Assembly: GCA_046328035.1 (NCBI GenBank)
Contig: JAXLXI010000001.1
Coordinates: 434,001-498,000, forward strand
Length of the DNA: 64,000 nt
Direction of reading: 5' to 3'
From: JBGASG01 sp046328035
Lineage (GTDB): Bacteria > Cyanobacteriota > Vampirovibrionia > Obscuribacterales > Obscuribacteraceae
Of this stretch, positions 45,636-54,313 are shown in pieces. Below the pieces are notes generated by a model. The model ran no database searches, had not been told where the DNA came from, and saw nothing but the letters and a program-made list of their open reading frames with translations. Made by a program: the position numbers and the translations under genes. Positions within the stretch are counted from its first letter, which is position 1. Each line of letters opens with the position of its first letter.

Positions 45636-47294
45636 TCAGGCGCGCTGCGTCTCTTTGGCGTTCAACACGCGAGAGACCAGTTCGCGGGCTTCGGTCTGGA
45701 TGCGTTTCAAATGCTCTTCGCCTTTGAAGCTCTCGGCATAGATCTTGTAGACGTCTTCGGTTCCGGACGGGCGCGCGGCGAACCAGCCGTTTTCGGTGCA
45801 GACTTTCAAGCCGCCAATGTCGGCTCCGTTGCCCGGCGCCTGGGTTAGCTTCTGGGTGATCTTCTCGCCAGCCAGTTCCGATGCCGAGACTTGATCCGCC
45901 GATAGTTTCTTCAAAGCGTTCTTCTCTGCCGGGGTCGCTGGAGCATCGATGCGTTCGTAGACCGGCGCACCGAACTGCTCGGTCAACTTGGTGTAGTGCT
46001 CCGAGGGATTTTTGCCGGTGACGGCGGTGATTTCGGCAGCGAGCAGGTCCAATATCAATCCATCTTTGTCGGTGGTCCATACCGATCCGTCTTTGCGGAG
46101 GAAAGACGCTCCTGCGCTTTCTTCGCCGCCGAAGCCCAGCGAGCCATCGAGCAGTCCATCCACGAACCACTTGAAGCCGACCGGCACTTCATACAGTTTG
46201 CGACCCAACTGTGCCACCACGCGATCGATCATGCTGCTGCTGACGATTGTTTTGCCGACTGCGGCGTCAGCTCGCCACGACTTGCGATTGGCGTACAGAT
46301 ATTCGATGGCCACTGCCAGGTAATGGTTGGGGTTCATCAGTCCCGCTGTGGGAGTGACGACGCCGTGGCGGTCGTGATCGGTGTCATTGCCGAAGGCGAT
46401 GGCAAACTTGTCCTTCATCGCCACCAGTCCCGCCATGGCATAGGGCGACGAGCAGTCCATGCGAATCTTGCCGTCCCAATCGACATGCATGAATGAGAAT
46501 GTCGGGTCGACGCGCGTGCTCACCACATCCATGTTCAGTTTGTAGTGGTCGCGAATGCGCTCCCAGTATTTGACCCCGGCGCCGCCGAGCGGATCCGCGC
46601 CGATGTGCAACTTGGAAGAGCGAATTTTGTCGAAGTCGATGACTGTATCCAGTTGCTCCACGTATAAGGTGAGGAAGTCGAATTTGTGCGTTGTTGCGGC
46701 CGCCATGGCGTGTTCGAACGAAACGCGCTTCACCTCACGCAGGTTGTTCTTCAGATACTCGTTGGCTTTGTTCTCGACCCAGGCGGTGATGTTCGTGTCT
46801 GCCGGTCCAGCCGACGGCGGATTGTATTTGAAGCCGCCGTCCTGGGGTGGATTGTGCGATGGCGTGATTACAATCCCGTCGGCCAGTCCGGTTTTCTTGC
46901 CGCGGTTGTAAGTAAGAATGGCGAGCGACAGTGAAGGCGTCGGTGTGTAGCCACCCTGCGAGTCGATCATGACGTCGATTTCGTTGGCGGCCAGCACTTC
47001 CATGGCGCTGGCGAAGGCGGGCTCCGACAGAGCATGGGTGTCGATGCCCATGTACAGCGGACCTGTTATGCCGTTTTCCTTGCGGTAGGCGCAAATCGCC
47101 TGTGTCACCGCCAGGATGTGGTCTTCATTAAACGACCGCTTGAAGGATGAGCCGCGGTGTCCGGAGGTCCCAAATGCGACGCGTTGCTCCGCGATGCTTA
47201 CATCCGGTTTGTCCGTGTAGTAAGCCGTAATCAGTTTTGGAACATTCACCAGCATGTCCGGCTGCGCCGGTTTTCCTGCCAAGGGGCTGACCAT
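45636..47294 (-). CDS. pgm: Phosphoglucomutase, alpha-D-glucose-phosphate specific
   Basis: 552 residues, close to the 546 of the E. coli enzyme. The start is ATG at 47292-47294 with AAGGAG about 8 bases upstream. Motifs in order: FGTSGHRGSSF near the N-terminus, phosphoserine Ser146 in VITPSHNPPQDGG (same number as in E. coli), Mg-binding NDTDHDRHG, the sugar-ring loop GGEESAGASF and the phosphate loop ARPSGTEDVYKIYAESF. It interconverts glucose 1-phosphate and glucose 6-phosphate, linking glycogen and UDP-glucose metabolism with glycolysis. A metallothionein gene lies 104 bases upstream on the same strand. Confidence 0.96.
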   Translation of the reverse strand: MVSPLAGKPAQPDMLVNVPKLITAYYTDKPDVSIAEQRVAFGTSGHRGSSFKRSFNEDHILAVTQAICAYRKENGITGPLYMGIDTHALSEPAFASAMEVLAANEIDVMIDSQGGYTPTPSLSLAILTYNRGKKTGLADGIVITPSHNPPQDGGFKYNPPSAGPADTNITAWVENKANEYLKNNLREVKRVSFEHAMAAATTHKFDFLTLYVEQLDTVIDFDKIRSSKLHIGADPLGGAGVKYWERIRDHYKLNMDVVSTRVDPTFSFMHVDWDGKIRMDCSSPYAMAGLVAMKDKFAIAFGNDTDHDRHGVVTPTAGLMNPNHYLAVAIEYLYANRKSWRADAAVGKTIVSSSMIDRVVAQLGRKLYEVPVGFKWFVDGLLDGSLGFGGEESAGASFLRKDGSVWTTDKDGLILDLLAAEITAVTGKNPSEHYTKLTEQFGAPVYERIDAPATPAEKNALKKLSADQVSASELAGEKITQKLTQAPGNGADIGGLKVCTENGWFAARPSGTEDVYKIYAESFKGEEHLKRIQTEARELVSRVLNAKETQRA

Positions 47295-47398
47295 GTCGCG
47301 GCTCCTTATAAATATGACGACTGAGGCGCAATATCATCCCGTGAATTGCGCCTGAATTCAAGCCGCCAAATTCAAGCAGAGCCGCGTCAGCGGTTGGC

Positions 47399-47566
47399 TT
47401 AGTGGTGGTGTGGTCCGCACTGCGGGTGGTGGCAGTGGCAGGGCGGCGCTGCTTGCCCTTTGCTGGCTTCGGCATTTTTCTCGCAGTGATCGCTGCAATA
47501 TTGCTTTCCTTGCGGCGGCGAACATTTACAAGATTGATGTGCGCATTTGGTGGCGTTTTCAGACAT
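47399..47566 (-). CDS. Bacterial metallothionein (SmtA/BmtA-like), 55 residues
   Basis: Reading the minus strand from the ATG at 47564-47566 (AGGAG about 13 bases upstream) to TAA gives 55 residues. There are 8 Cys (positions 8, 13, 15, 24, 28, 43, 45, 50) and 8 His. The pattern C-x4-C-x-C, then YCSDHCEKN and CHCHHPQCGPHHH, parallels cyanobacterial and pseudomonad metallothioneins (C-x4-C-x-C, YC-x3-C, C-x-C), which bind a Zn/Cd/Cu cluster. The His-rich tail should add affinity for Zn or Cu. No SmtB-like repressor gene is next to it, and I see no clear SmtB operator upstream. It is co-directional with pgm. Its shortness makes it easy to miss. Confidence 0.88.
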   Translation of the reverse strand: MSENATKCAHQSCKCSPPQGKQYCSDHCEKNAEASKGQAAPPCHCHHPQCGPHHH

Positions 47567-47790
47567 GGGTGTTAGTTACTCCTACTGAACGCGGCAACTA
47601 TACCGCCTGGATGCGAACGCAGTGAAAACCATTCCCGGAGCTGTGCGTGACCAGGTAACGTCTCGGTAAGGTGTTCCTGCTACTGTGATGTCAGGAGAAA
47701 GCCCGCCGATTACTAACGGACACGCAGTCCCGCTCGCCTCGCACCTCATATGGTGCCGCGCATCTGTGTGGGTCGTAAAAGGAGAAACAA

Positions 47791-48150
47791 ATGGCACTTA
47801 CAGATGCAGTCGCTGACGGAAAGGCAAATCAAACCGGGATGGATGAAGCAATCGCCCAGGTTGTGCAAAACCAGATGACCGAGCAGATCAAAAACTACGG
47901 AGTATGCACGCCGGAAGACCCGCGAGGCGAAGGCGCTGCCGGCACCAGCGGATTGCCCGGTTTGATCCTGTCCGATGCGTCCGCCGGTGCTGCCGCCGGT
48001 GCCGCTGCTGCTGGCGACGGCAAGCCCAAGCCGTCCGGTAACGGCGAGGGCGTGTGCACAGTCGATGACCCGCGCGGTGACGGCAGTAAACCGGCGGAAG
48101 ATCCCGCTGAGTTCCTCAGACGTCTGCGGGGACAACCGCAGAAGAACTAG
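47791..48150 (+). CDS. Small Ala/Gly-rich protein with two GVCT-DPRG repeats
   Basis: 119 residues; AAGGAG sits 8 bases before the ATG. The N-terminal 35 residues are helical (AIAQVVQNQMTEQIKNYG). Two near-identical 12-residue units follow, GVCTPEDPRGEG (37-48) and GVCTVDDPRGDG (87-98), each with the only Cys residues of the protein. They are separated by a low-complexity Ala/Gly segment. No signal peptide is present. The repeats could bind metal or form a disulfide pair, or act as recognition peptides for modification; none of this is shown. The last 35 bases overlap the convergent SulP gene. Confidence 0.65.
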   Translation: MALTDAVADGKANQTGMDEAIAQVVQNQMTEQIKNYGVCTPEDPRGEGAAGTSGLPGLILSDASAGAAAGAAAAGDGKPKPSGNGEGVCTVDDPRGDGSKPAEDPAEFLRRLRGQPQKN

Positions 48151-50680
48151 GAGGACTAGCCAGGTTTGCGGAAGCGCTGGACGGCGACTGATCGTCGATA
48201 TAGGGTGCCTGTTTATCTAGCCAGTCTTTGATTAGGTAAAGTCGGTCGTCGTCCACACAGTATAAAAGCGGAACAACATTCAATCCGCTGAACATGGTCT
48301 CCAACCGCTCGGCTTCGGTGAGCGCAAATTGAACCGGATCGCTGATGCCTCGAGCGGTGGCCTGCTCATCGAAAAACGTGCGCGAGCGGTCCGCACTCCA
48401 ACCGCAGGTATCTAACGCGTCGAGCACATTCTGTTGTTGCGCGAACGGATCGGACATCAGACACTTGTTATGAGTGATCAAGGCCATGTAGTTGATGCCG
48501 CTTGAGACAGCCAGTGCCAGCCCGAACTCGGAATCTTTCATGTTGGCTCCGGCGTTGCGGATGATATACGCGCAGTTTTTTGGCAGATGCAATTGTTTTC
48601 TGAAATCTATACACATGCCGATGATCAAGTCTGCCCTTTCGGAAGGAGTTTCATCGACCTCCAAAAGATTTTGCGATTTGAGCAGTGCATTGATTGGTGT
48701 TTGACGAATGATCAACGGTATCTGGGCGTTGCCCGCCACTTCGTAGAGGCGAGTCATATCCAGCTCATGCGGTTTTTCTTCGTGCCCGCTGCCGACTTTT
48801 CTGCCGACATTGGGGTCGTCAGACAACCGCTCGGCAAGCAGCGTTTTCACATGGTTGGTATTGAGCACGATACCGTTGCGCAGCGGACAATCTGCCGGTG
48901 CCGTGATCTTGGTCCCGGCCGGTGCCGTTAAGAGTGGACGACACTCCGTGCACGACGTCCTCAGCAGCTCAGCGTTGACGTCGAGCAGACACTCCGCGTA
49001 ATCCCTGAAGAAGTTGGTGATGCCGATCTTCTCCAGTGCGCCGACACGTTTCAGCAGCTCATACGGCTGCCTTGGCAGCTCGGTGATGCAGAGCCTGATG
49101 CCGTTGCGCTGCAGTTGCGAATGAATGGACGAGATTGTTTCCGCCCCGGTGAGATCCATAACTGTCAGTGCCTTCATGTGCAGAATAACGGCCTTCAGGT
49201 TCTGGTGTTCGAGAATCGCTTCGGTAAACCGCTCCGCGGCGCCGAAGAACAAAGGTCCGTCGATCAAGAAAGTGCGCACATATTTGCAGGATGGAATCGG
49301 TTGACGTACCCGCGCCCGCCGATCGAACGGATCGTTGTCCGGGATCATCAAAGTGGCCGACATCTGTTTGATGAACAGCGCGCAGGTGAGGAGCAATCCT
49401 GTGAAGACGCCGGCCGTCAAGTCGATCAAGACTGACGCCAGAGTCGTGACCAGCACTACGAAACCTTCGGTGCGTGAGGCGTTCCAGATTTGTCTGGTGA
49501 GGTCCCACTCGATGAGGCGGATGCCCGTCAGCACCAGCACTCCGGACAGGGCAGCCAGAGGAATTTGCTCTGCGTGTTTGGAAAACAGAATCACCAGGAC
49601 CAACAGCGCTATGGAGTGTACGATGCCCGACAAGCGTGTCTTGGCGCCGGAACGAATGTTGACTGCGGTGCGAGCGATGACGCCTGTTACTGGAATGCCG
49701 CCGAAAAACGGGACGATCAAATTGGCGCAGCCTTGACCGATCAACTCCTGGTTGGAATGGTGTCGTTTGGACATCATCATGCCGTCGGCCACAGAGGCAG
49801 AGAGCAGCGACTCAATCGACCCCAGCATGAACACAGTTATAGCCACCGGAAAAAGAACTTCGAAATCCGACCACGGCAAGACAGGTAGTTTGGGTGCCGG
49901 CAGGGCTGCCGGAATGGTGCTGATATCGATGATACGCGGAATATGAAGTCCGAGAAGGGCCGCCACCGCTGAGGCCAGCACAATCCCTACCAACTGACTG
50001 GGCACCACTTTAGTCCAGCGTGGCAAAAGGACTGCCACCGTCAACACTATGGCACCGATGCTCACCGCATAAATATTGATCTCGCCGTGCATGATGGCGC
50101 GCCAGACCAGCGTGATGATGTCCTGAATAAATTCCGGTATGTACGGGCGTTCGACAAACGATGCGTCGGCATGGGCGACGCTCCGCTTCAGCCCCAGAAA
50201 GTCGTGCAGCGAGTTGAAGATGACTAGGATGCCGATGGCGTTAGCAAATCCAACCATCACAGGCACCGGGATAAATGTGATCAGTTTGCCGAGTTTGCAG
50301 CAGCCTGCCACTACCTGCATCAGTCCGGCAATCAGTCCGACCAGCCAGATGGCGCCCAGTCCGTACGATTGGGCGACCCCAATCAAAACCACGGCCATCG
50401 CTGCCGCTGGACCAGTGACGCCGCACCGTTGTCCGCCCAGAAGGCAGGCGATCACGGCGGCGATGATACCGGTAGTAAGCCCGATTCCGGGTTCGACTCC
50501 TGCGGCTATCGCCAGAGCCAGGTTAAGTGGCAACGCCACGAAGGCAACTGTCAGACCAGCCCACATATCGGCGAGCATGGTCTTCGGGTTGAACATCGCC
50601 TTCCATTCGTTGATCAGGTAAGGTAAGTCAAACCCCTGAACGCGCTTATGCGCATCAGCTACGGTAGCTGTATTCGTCAT
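48116..50680 (-). CDS. SulP anion transporter-STAS-beta-carbonic anhydrase-like fusion
   Basis: 854 residues from the ATG at 50678-50680 (GGAG about 10 bases upstream). The SulP domain (about 20-440) has some twelve or more helices and the family stretches VAFVALPLNLALAIAAGVEP, GPAAAMAVVLIGVAQ and NLIVPFFGGIPVTGVIARTA. A STAS domain follows (about 465-565, with DGPLFFGAAERF). A Cys-containing linker then leads to a beta-carbonic-anhydrase-like domain (about 640-810) with the zinc set C690-x-D692-x-R694 and H737-x2-C740, plus IIRNAGANM. Such fusions are known in the SulP family and are thought to couple bicarbonate transport to CO2 hydration. An acidic Ser/Pro tail ends the protein. It is not known whether it carries bicarbonate or sulfate. 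Confidence 0.92.
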   Translation of the reverse strand: MTNTATVADAHKRVQGFDLPYLINEWKAMFNPKTMLADMWAGLTVAFVALPLNLALAIAAGVEPGIGLTTGIIAAVIACLLGGQRCGVTGPAAAMAVVLIGVAQSYGLGAIWLVGLIAGLMQVVAGCCKLGKLITFIPVPVMVGFANAIGILVIFNSLHDFLGLKRSVAHADASFVERPYIPEFIQDIITLVWRAIMHGEINIYAVSIGAIVLTVAVLLPRWTKVVPSQLVGIVLASAVAALLGLHIPRIIDISTIPAALPAPKLPVLPWSDFEVLFPVAITVFMLGSIESLLSASVADGMMMSKRHHSNQELIGQGCANLIVPFFGGIPVTGVIARTAVNIRSGAKTRLSGIVHSIALLVLVILFSKHAEQIPLAALSGVLVLTGIRLIEWDLTRQIWNASRTEGFVVLVTTLASVLIDLTAGVFTGLLLTCALFIKQMSATLMIPDNDPFDRRARVRQPIPSCKYVRTFLIDGPLFFGAAERFTEAILEHQNLKAVILHMKALTVMDLTGAETISSIHSQLQRNGIRLCITELPRQPYELLKRVGALEKIGITNFFRDYAECLLDVNAELLRTSCTECRPLLTAPAGTKITAPADCPLRNGIVLNTNHVKTLLAERLSDDPNVGRKVGSGHEEKPHELDMTRLYEVAGNAQIPLIIRQTPINALLKSQNLLEVDETPSERADLIIGMCIDFRKQLHLPKNCAYIIRNAGANMKDSEFGLALAVSSGINYMALITHNKCLMSDPFAQQQNVLDALDTCGWSADRSRTFFDEQATARGISDPVQFALTEAERLETMFSGLNVVPLLYCVDDDRLYLIKDWLDKQAPYIDDQSPSSASANLASPPSSSAVVPADV

Positions 50681-50780
50681 TCTCAAACTCCATTTCAGGC
50701 ACGTTAAACAACAGCTGAACGCCATCGACGTCGGTCAGACGTGCGAACGCGAGCTGTGACTTTTGTGTCTGGCGGAGCCG

Positions 50781-51134
50781 TTAAATCAAAAGTCGCCGGT
50801 TGAGCAACCAGAGTTTTTCTTGCGCCTGAATGGCGGCTAAGTTCTGCCTGTACTTAAAGGCGTCCTCTGTCTGCGGAGAGCGCCAGATAAAAGCCAGTTG
50901 TGCCAACAAGCCGATAACCGCAGATGGTGCCGCGGTGCGAGCGGTCGCTGGTGCCACCTCTACCGTCTTGACGTTGGACCGCACGAAAGGTTCGAGAGTG
51001 ACAACCTCTTCGGGATCTGTGAGATCAAGCATCGCCGGGTCGAATGACGCGACAACCGCCTCAATGGAAAACAACTGCGCGCAGAAAAACAGCGCGAGTA
51101 GCCAAAAGCTGAATGTCGTGGGACGGCGTTTCAT
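50781..51134 (-). CDS. Small secreted or membrane-anchored hypothetical protein
   Basis: 117 residues. A hydrophobic start (FSFWLLALFFCAQLFSIEAV) acts as signal peptide or anchor. The rest contains a Pro/Ala/Val-rich middle, a short hydrophobic patch (SAVIGLLAQLAFIW) and a charged helix at the C-terminus (YRQNLAAIQAQEKLWLLNRR). No family is recognised. It stands 92 bases downstream of the LuxR-type regulator gene on the same strand and 100 bases upstream of the SulP start. Confidence 0.6.
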   Translation of the reverse strand: MKRRPTTFSFWLLALFFCAQLFSIEAVVASFDPAMLDLTDPEEVVTLEPFVRSNVKTVEVAPATARTAAPSAVIGLLAQLAFIWRSPQTEDAFKYRQNLAAIQAQEKLWLLNRRLLI

Positions 51135-51226
51135 ATTGATCGGTGGGCGGCAGACTATTCCGGTTATACCTTGTCAGGGCGAAACCGGCAACAGTATTCG
51201 AGTGTAGAATTCGAGTGTCGAGTGAG

Positions 51227-51916
51227 CTAAATGATCTTGTTGCGCAGTGCTTTGGCTGCGGCTTCCGTGCGTCCCGAGACCTGCATTTTTTGAAGAATGT
51301 GGGTGACGATGCTTTTTACCGTGTCTTTGCTGATGAAGAGCTTGGCGGCTATTTCCTGATTGGACAAGCCGTCTGCCAGAAACCGCAGTACTTCAATCTC
51401 ACGGGCGGTCAATGTGTAATCAGCGGTTTGCCCACCGTTATGTGTGCCGCCGTTTGTTGCACCATTGCCGCCACCATTAGGCTTGTTCGTTGTCAATCCG
51501 CCGGCAGTGACGGTGCGGGCCAGAGTCTTTGCAACGCCGACATCCATCCACACGTCACCGAGGCTGACAGCTTTCAGCCCGGCCAGCAATCGCTCGTCGT
51601 CGATGTCTTTGATGCAGTAGCCGGTAGCGCCCGATGCGAGAGCGGCAAAGACATGTTCGGGATCATCGGAAGAAGTCACCATCACGATGTTAATCTGCGG
51701 ATGCGCAGTCCTTATCTCGCGCGTGGCGTCGATGCCGTTTTTCTCCGGCATGGTGATATCCATGACGATTACATCGGGCTGCAGTTGAGCGCCCATGGCT
51801 ACCGCTTCATTGCCGTTGCCGGCTTCGCCCACTATTTCAACATCGGGTTGCGTTTGCAAAAACGCCCGCATTCCGGCCCGCATCAAAGCATGATCATCAG
51901 CCAACAATACGCGCAC
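51227..51916 (-). CDS. NarL/FixJ-family response regulator, partner of the phytochrome
   Basis: 229 residues. The start is GTG at 51914-51916 inside the end of the phytochrome gene, with GAGGAGG 7 bases upstream, so the genes overlap by 20 bases. The receiver has D7-D8, phosphoacceptor Asp53 in VIVMDITMPEKNG, a Thr-Ser pair and Lys in YCIKDID. A Gly/Asn-rich linker leads to a LuxR-type helix-turn-helix (LTAREIEVLRFLADGLSNQE, FISKDTVKSIVTHILQKM). It should be phosphorylated by the coupled phytochrome kinase and control transcription in response to red/far-red light or to the chromophore state. Confidence 0.94.
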   Translation of the reverse strand: MRVLLADDHALMRAGMRAFLQTQPDVEIVGEAGNGNEAVAMGAQLQPDVIVMDITMPEKNGIDATREIRTAHPQINIVMVTSSDDPEHVFAALASGATGYCIKDIDDERLLAGLKAVSLGDVWMDVGVAKTLARTVTAGGLTTNKPNGGGNGATNGGTHNGGQTADYTLTAREIEVLRFLADGLSNQEIAAKLFISKDTVKSIVTHILQKMQVSGRTEAAAKALRNKII

Positions 51917-54155
51917 TAGCCACCTCCTCTTGATGCAGCGGCAGCGTCACTTCAAATGTGGCACCCTCGCCGTCGGCCGAGGTGCAAGTGATTTTGCCCC
52001 CGTGAGCTTCGACAATTCGTTTGGTCAGGTACAGTCCCAGTCCATGGCTGCCGTCAGTAGTGGACTTGCCGGCGCTGCCCTGTCCGAAACGCGTAAACAG
52101 TCGATTGCGATCGCTGGCTGCGATGCCCGGACCGCAGTCTGACACGGTCAACAAAGCCTGGCCATCTTGCTGCCGGCAAGTGACGGTTACTTCACTGGAG
52201 TCGGGTGAAAACTTGGCTGCGTTGCTGAGCAAATTTTCGATGGCGCGCATCAGTGCATCCTGGTCGCCCAGTACGATCACGTTTCTCTGGCAATCGAAAT
52301 ATGTTTTCAATTGCTTGGCTGCGAAGCTGAACTGCAGCCGGCCCATCGCCGCTTCGATCAGCTCGTTGAGATGGAGAGGACGAGAGAGTATCGAGATGCC
52401 CAGCACCTCCTGGCGGTACACCGACAGCATCGCCTCCAGTCGTCCCAGCAACTCCTGCTGCGACTCGATGACCAGTCTGACCATCTCCTTGGGCAGACCA
52501 TCAATGGCGCCAAAACGTCCTGCCGCCAGGGCTTGCGAAGTCTTGATGGCGGCGATCAGAGGCGCTTTAAGATCGTGAGCCAATCCGGATACCACATCAT
52601 CACGCTCTTGCGAGAGCGACAGAGCATCTGCCGATTTGCGGTATTCCTTCTGGGTGGTGGCATCCTGCAGGACGGCTGACAGGTTGGTGATGAAACGAAC
52701 GTCGCTCTCCAGCCACGGCGCTGATTGACCGACCACCGTTTCCACATAGGCTGCGAACGACTTGCGCGGATGCAGGCGTTGGGTGCCGCCTTCGGTCTCC
52801 ATTGCTTTGTTCGGATCGCCGCCCCAGGTAATCTTCCGCACCAGCTCTTTGCGCAATCCCAACAGGCAAAGCCGTTTGGGCGAAGTGATGCGCACGGCGC
52901 ACAAACCGCTGATTTCAGCAGGCACCAGCTTGGCGATTGCCGGCGGCAGATCGCGACTCATTTCCGCGGACACAAAAGTCGTGCGGTCCGAGTTTTCCAT
53001 CCAGGTGCAAATGCTGGTGATCAGCTCTTCTTCGACATGCATGCCGTTGGCATGCCACTGATCGTCCGAATACACATGCAGCGCATCCAGGTCGAGGGTG
53101 ACCATCAGAGTGTCCCATGTGCCGGCAATGCCATCCGCCACTGTGTCGTTCCCGGCGATGGCGCTGCGCAAAAGAGCCAGCATGCCTTGCTGCTGGTGCA
53201 CAACCTTGTTGGTGTCCTGCTCCTGCAGAGCGCTCAACCGCACCGAAAGCAGCTTGCCCAGCAATTGGCAGGTGGTGCGCACATCGTGTGGCACTGCCTT
53301 TGGTGTCAGGTTGTGGCAGGCGACCAGTCCCCACAGTTGTCCGCGCACAATAATGGAGATGCTCATGCTGGCGCCGACCTGCATGTTGTGCAGGTATTCG
53401 ATGTGAATCGGAGAAACTGCGCGGAAGACCGTCTGCCCCAGGTCGAGCGGAGCGTTCGTGAGCGGATTGTCGACGGGGACGAGGGGTGACGGCTGATAGT
53501 GGACGTCGGGTATTATGCGAATCCAGTTTTTCGAAAACAACTCGCGCGCTTGCTTCGGTATGTCGCTGGCCGGAAATCGCAGTCCCATGTAGGGCGAGAG
53601 GTTGCCGGTCAGCTGCTCGGCTACCACCTCTCCGTTTGCTTCCTGGTCGAACTTGTACATCATCACCCGGTCGTAGCCGGTGTGCATCTGCACTTGCTTT
53701 ACCATCAGGTCGAGCAATTCGACGACGCTTGTAGCCTGCTGCATCGAATCGATCGGCCCGCTCAGCAAGCTGGCAATCACCATCGGATCCGTTGGTTGAT
53801 CGGCGATGATCTCCAGTTCCAGAAGCACCAGATCGATATTACCGGCGGTTTGAACATGCGCTTCCGCCATCATGCGCTTTCCGCCCAGGGTGAGCGCCAC
53901 GCCGGAAGACTGTTGACCCGTTTTTAAATAGCTTGCCAAACTCTCGGCGTCGGCTGGCGAAAGCAGGGTGCGCAGGCTCTTGCTCAGGAGTTCTTCGGTG
54001 TTTGCAAGGCCTATGTTTGAGGCGCAATTTCCACTTGCTTGCAGTACCGACCAGTCGTCGCTGCGCAAGCACAGCAGCATTCCGGAAGGCTGAATGGAGC
54101 CCGGAATCCTGATAGGTTCACTCTCGCAATTGCTGAGATCAACAGCTGAGACCAA
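51897..54155 (-). CDS. bphP: Bacteriophytochrome histidine kinase
   Basis: 752 residues. The preferred start is TTG at 54153-54155 with AGGAG 7 bases upstream; the frame is open to 54272. PAS domain: the biliverdin-binding Cys10 lies in LSNCESEPIRIPGSIQPSG. GAF: FPASDIPKQARELF (about 194-207), SPIHIEYLHNM with His251 and GLVACHN with His281. PHY: the tongue motif HPRKSF (about 462-467). Kinase: H-box GLAHDLKAPLI with His527, N-box NLLSNAAKFS, G1 DCGPGIA, G2 GSHGLGLYLT. All parts needed for a light-regulated kinase are present. No heme oxygenase gene is in the window. It is coupled to the LuxR-type regulator downstream. Confidence 0.95.
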   Translation of the reverse strand: MVSAVDLSNCESEPIRIPGSIQPSGMLLCLRSDDWSVLQASGNCASNIGLANTEELLSKSLRTLLSPADAESLASYLKTGQQSSGVALTLGGKRMMAEAHVQTAGNIDLVLLELEIIADQPTDPMVIASLLSGPIDSMQQATSVVELLDLMVKQVQMHTGYDRVMMYKFDQEANGEVVAEQLTGNLSPYMGLRFPASDIPKQARELFSKNWIRIIPDVHYQPSPLVPVDNPLTNAPLDLGQTVFRAVSPIHIEYLHNMQVGASMSISIIVRGQLWGLVACHNLTPKAVPHDVRTTCQLLGKLLSVRLSALQEQDTNKVVHQQQGMLALLRSAIAGNDTVADGIAGTWDTLMVTLDLDALHVYSDDQWHANGMHVEEELITSICTWMENSDRTTFVSAEMSRDLPPAIAKLVPAEISGLCAVRITSPKRLCLLGLRKELVRKITWGGDPNKAMETEGGTQRLHPRKSFAAYVETVVGQSAPWLESDVRFITNLSAVLQDATTQKEYRKSADALSLSQERDDVVSGLAHDLKAPLIAAIKTSQALAAGRFGAIDGLPKEMVRLVIESQQELLGRLEAMLSVYRQEVLGISILSRPLHLNELIEAAMGRLQFSFAAKQLKTYFDCQRNVIVLGDQDALMRAIENLLSNAAKFSPDSSEVTVTCRQQDGQALLTVSDCGPGIAASDRNRLFTRFGQGSAGKSTTDGSHGLGLYLTKRIVEAHGGKITCTSADGEGATFEVTLPLHQEEVASARIVG

Positions 54156-54313
54156 CGTTTTCTCCTGACCGAGTGAATGGTTTCCTGAGATGTAATGGTG
54201 CCACAAAAATACCCGTTTGTGGTCCACCTGATGCCCGACTGGGGGATGCGAGCTACAGTGCGATGCAGACAAAATTGTACTCGGGATCGTGGATCTGTAA
54301 TAGGAGTCTTACA

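Noticed and set aside
45364..46170. 268-codon Arg-rich frame on the minus strand overlapping pgm
   Set aside because: It overlaps the real pgm frame on the same strand in another phase and is extremely Arg-rich, typical of an out-of-phase reading of GC-rich coding DNA.
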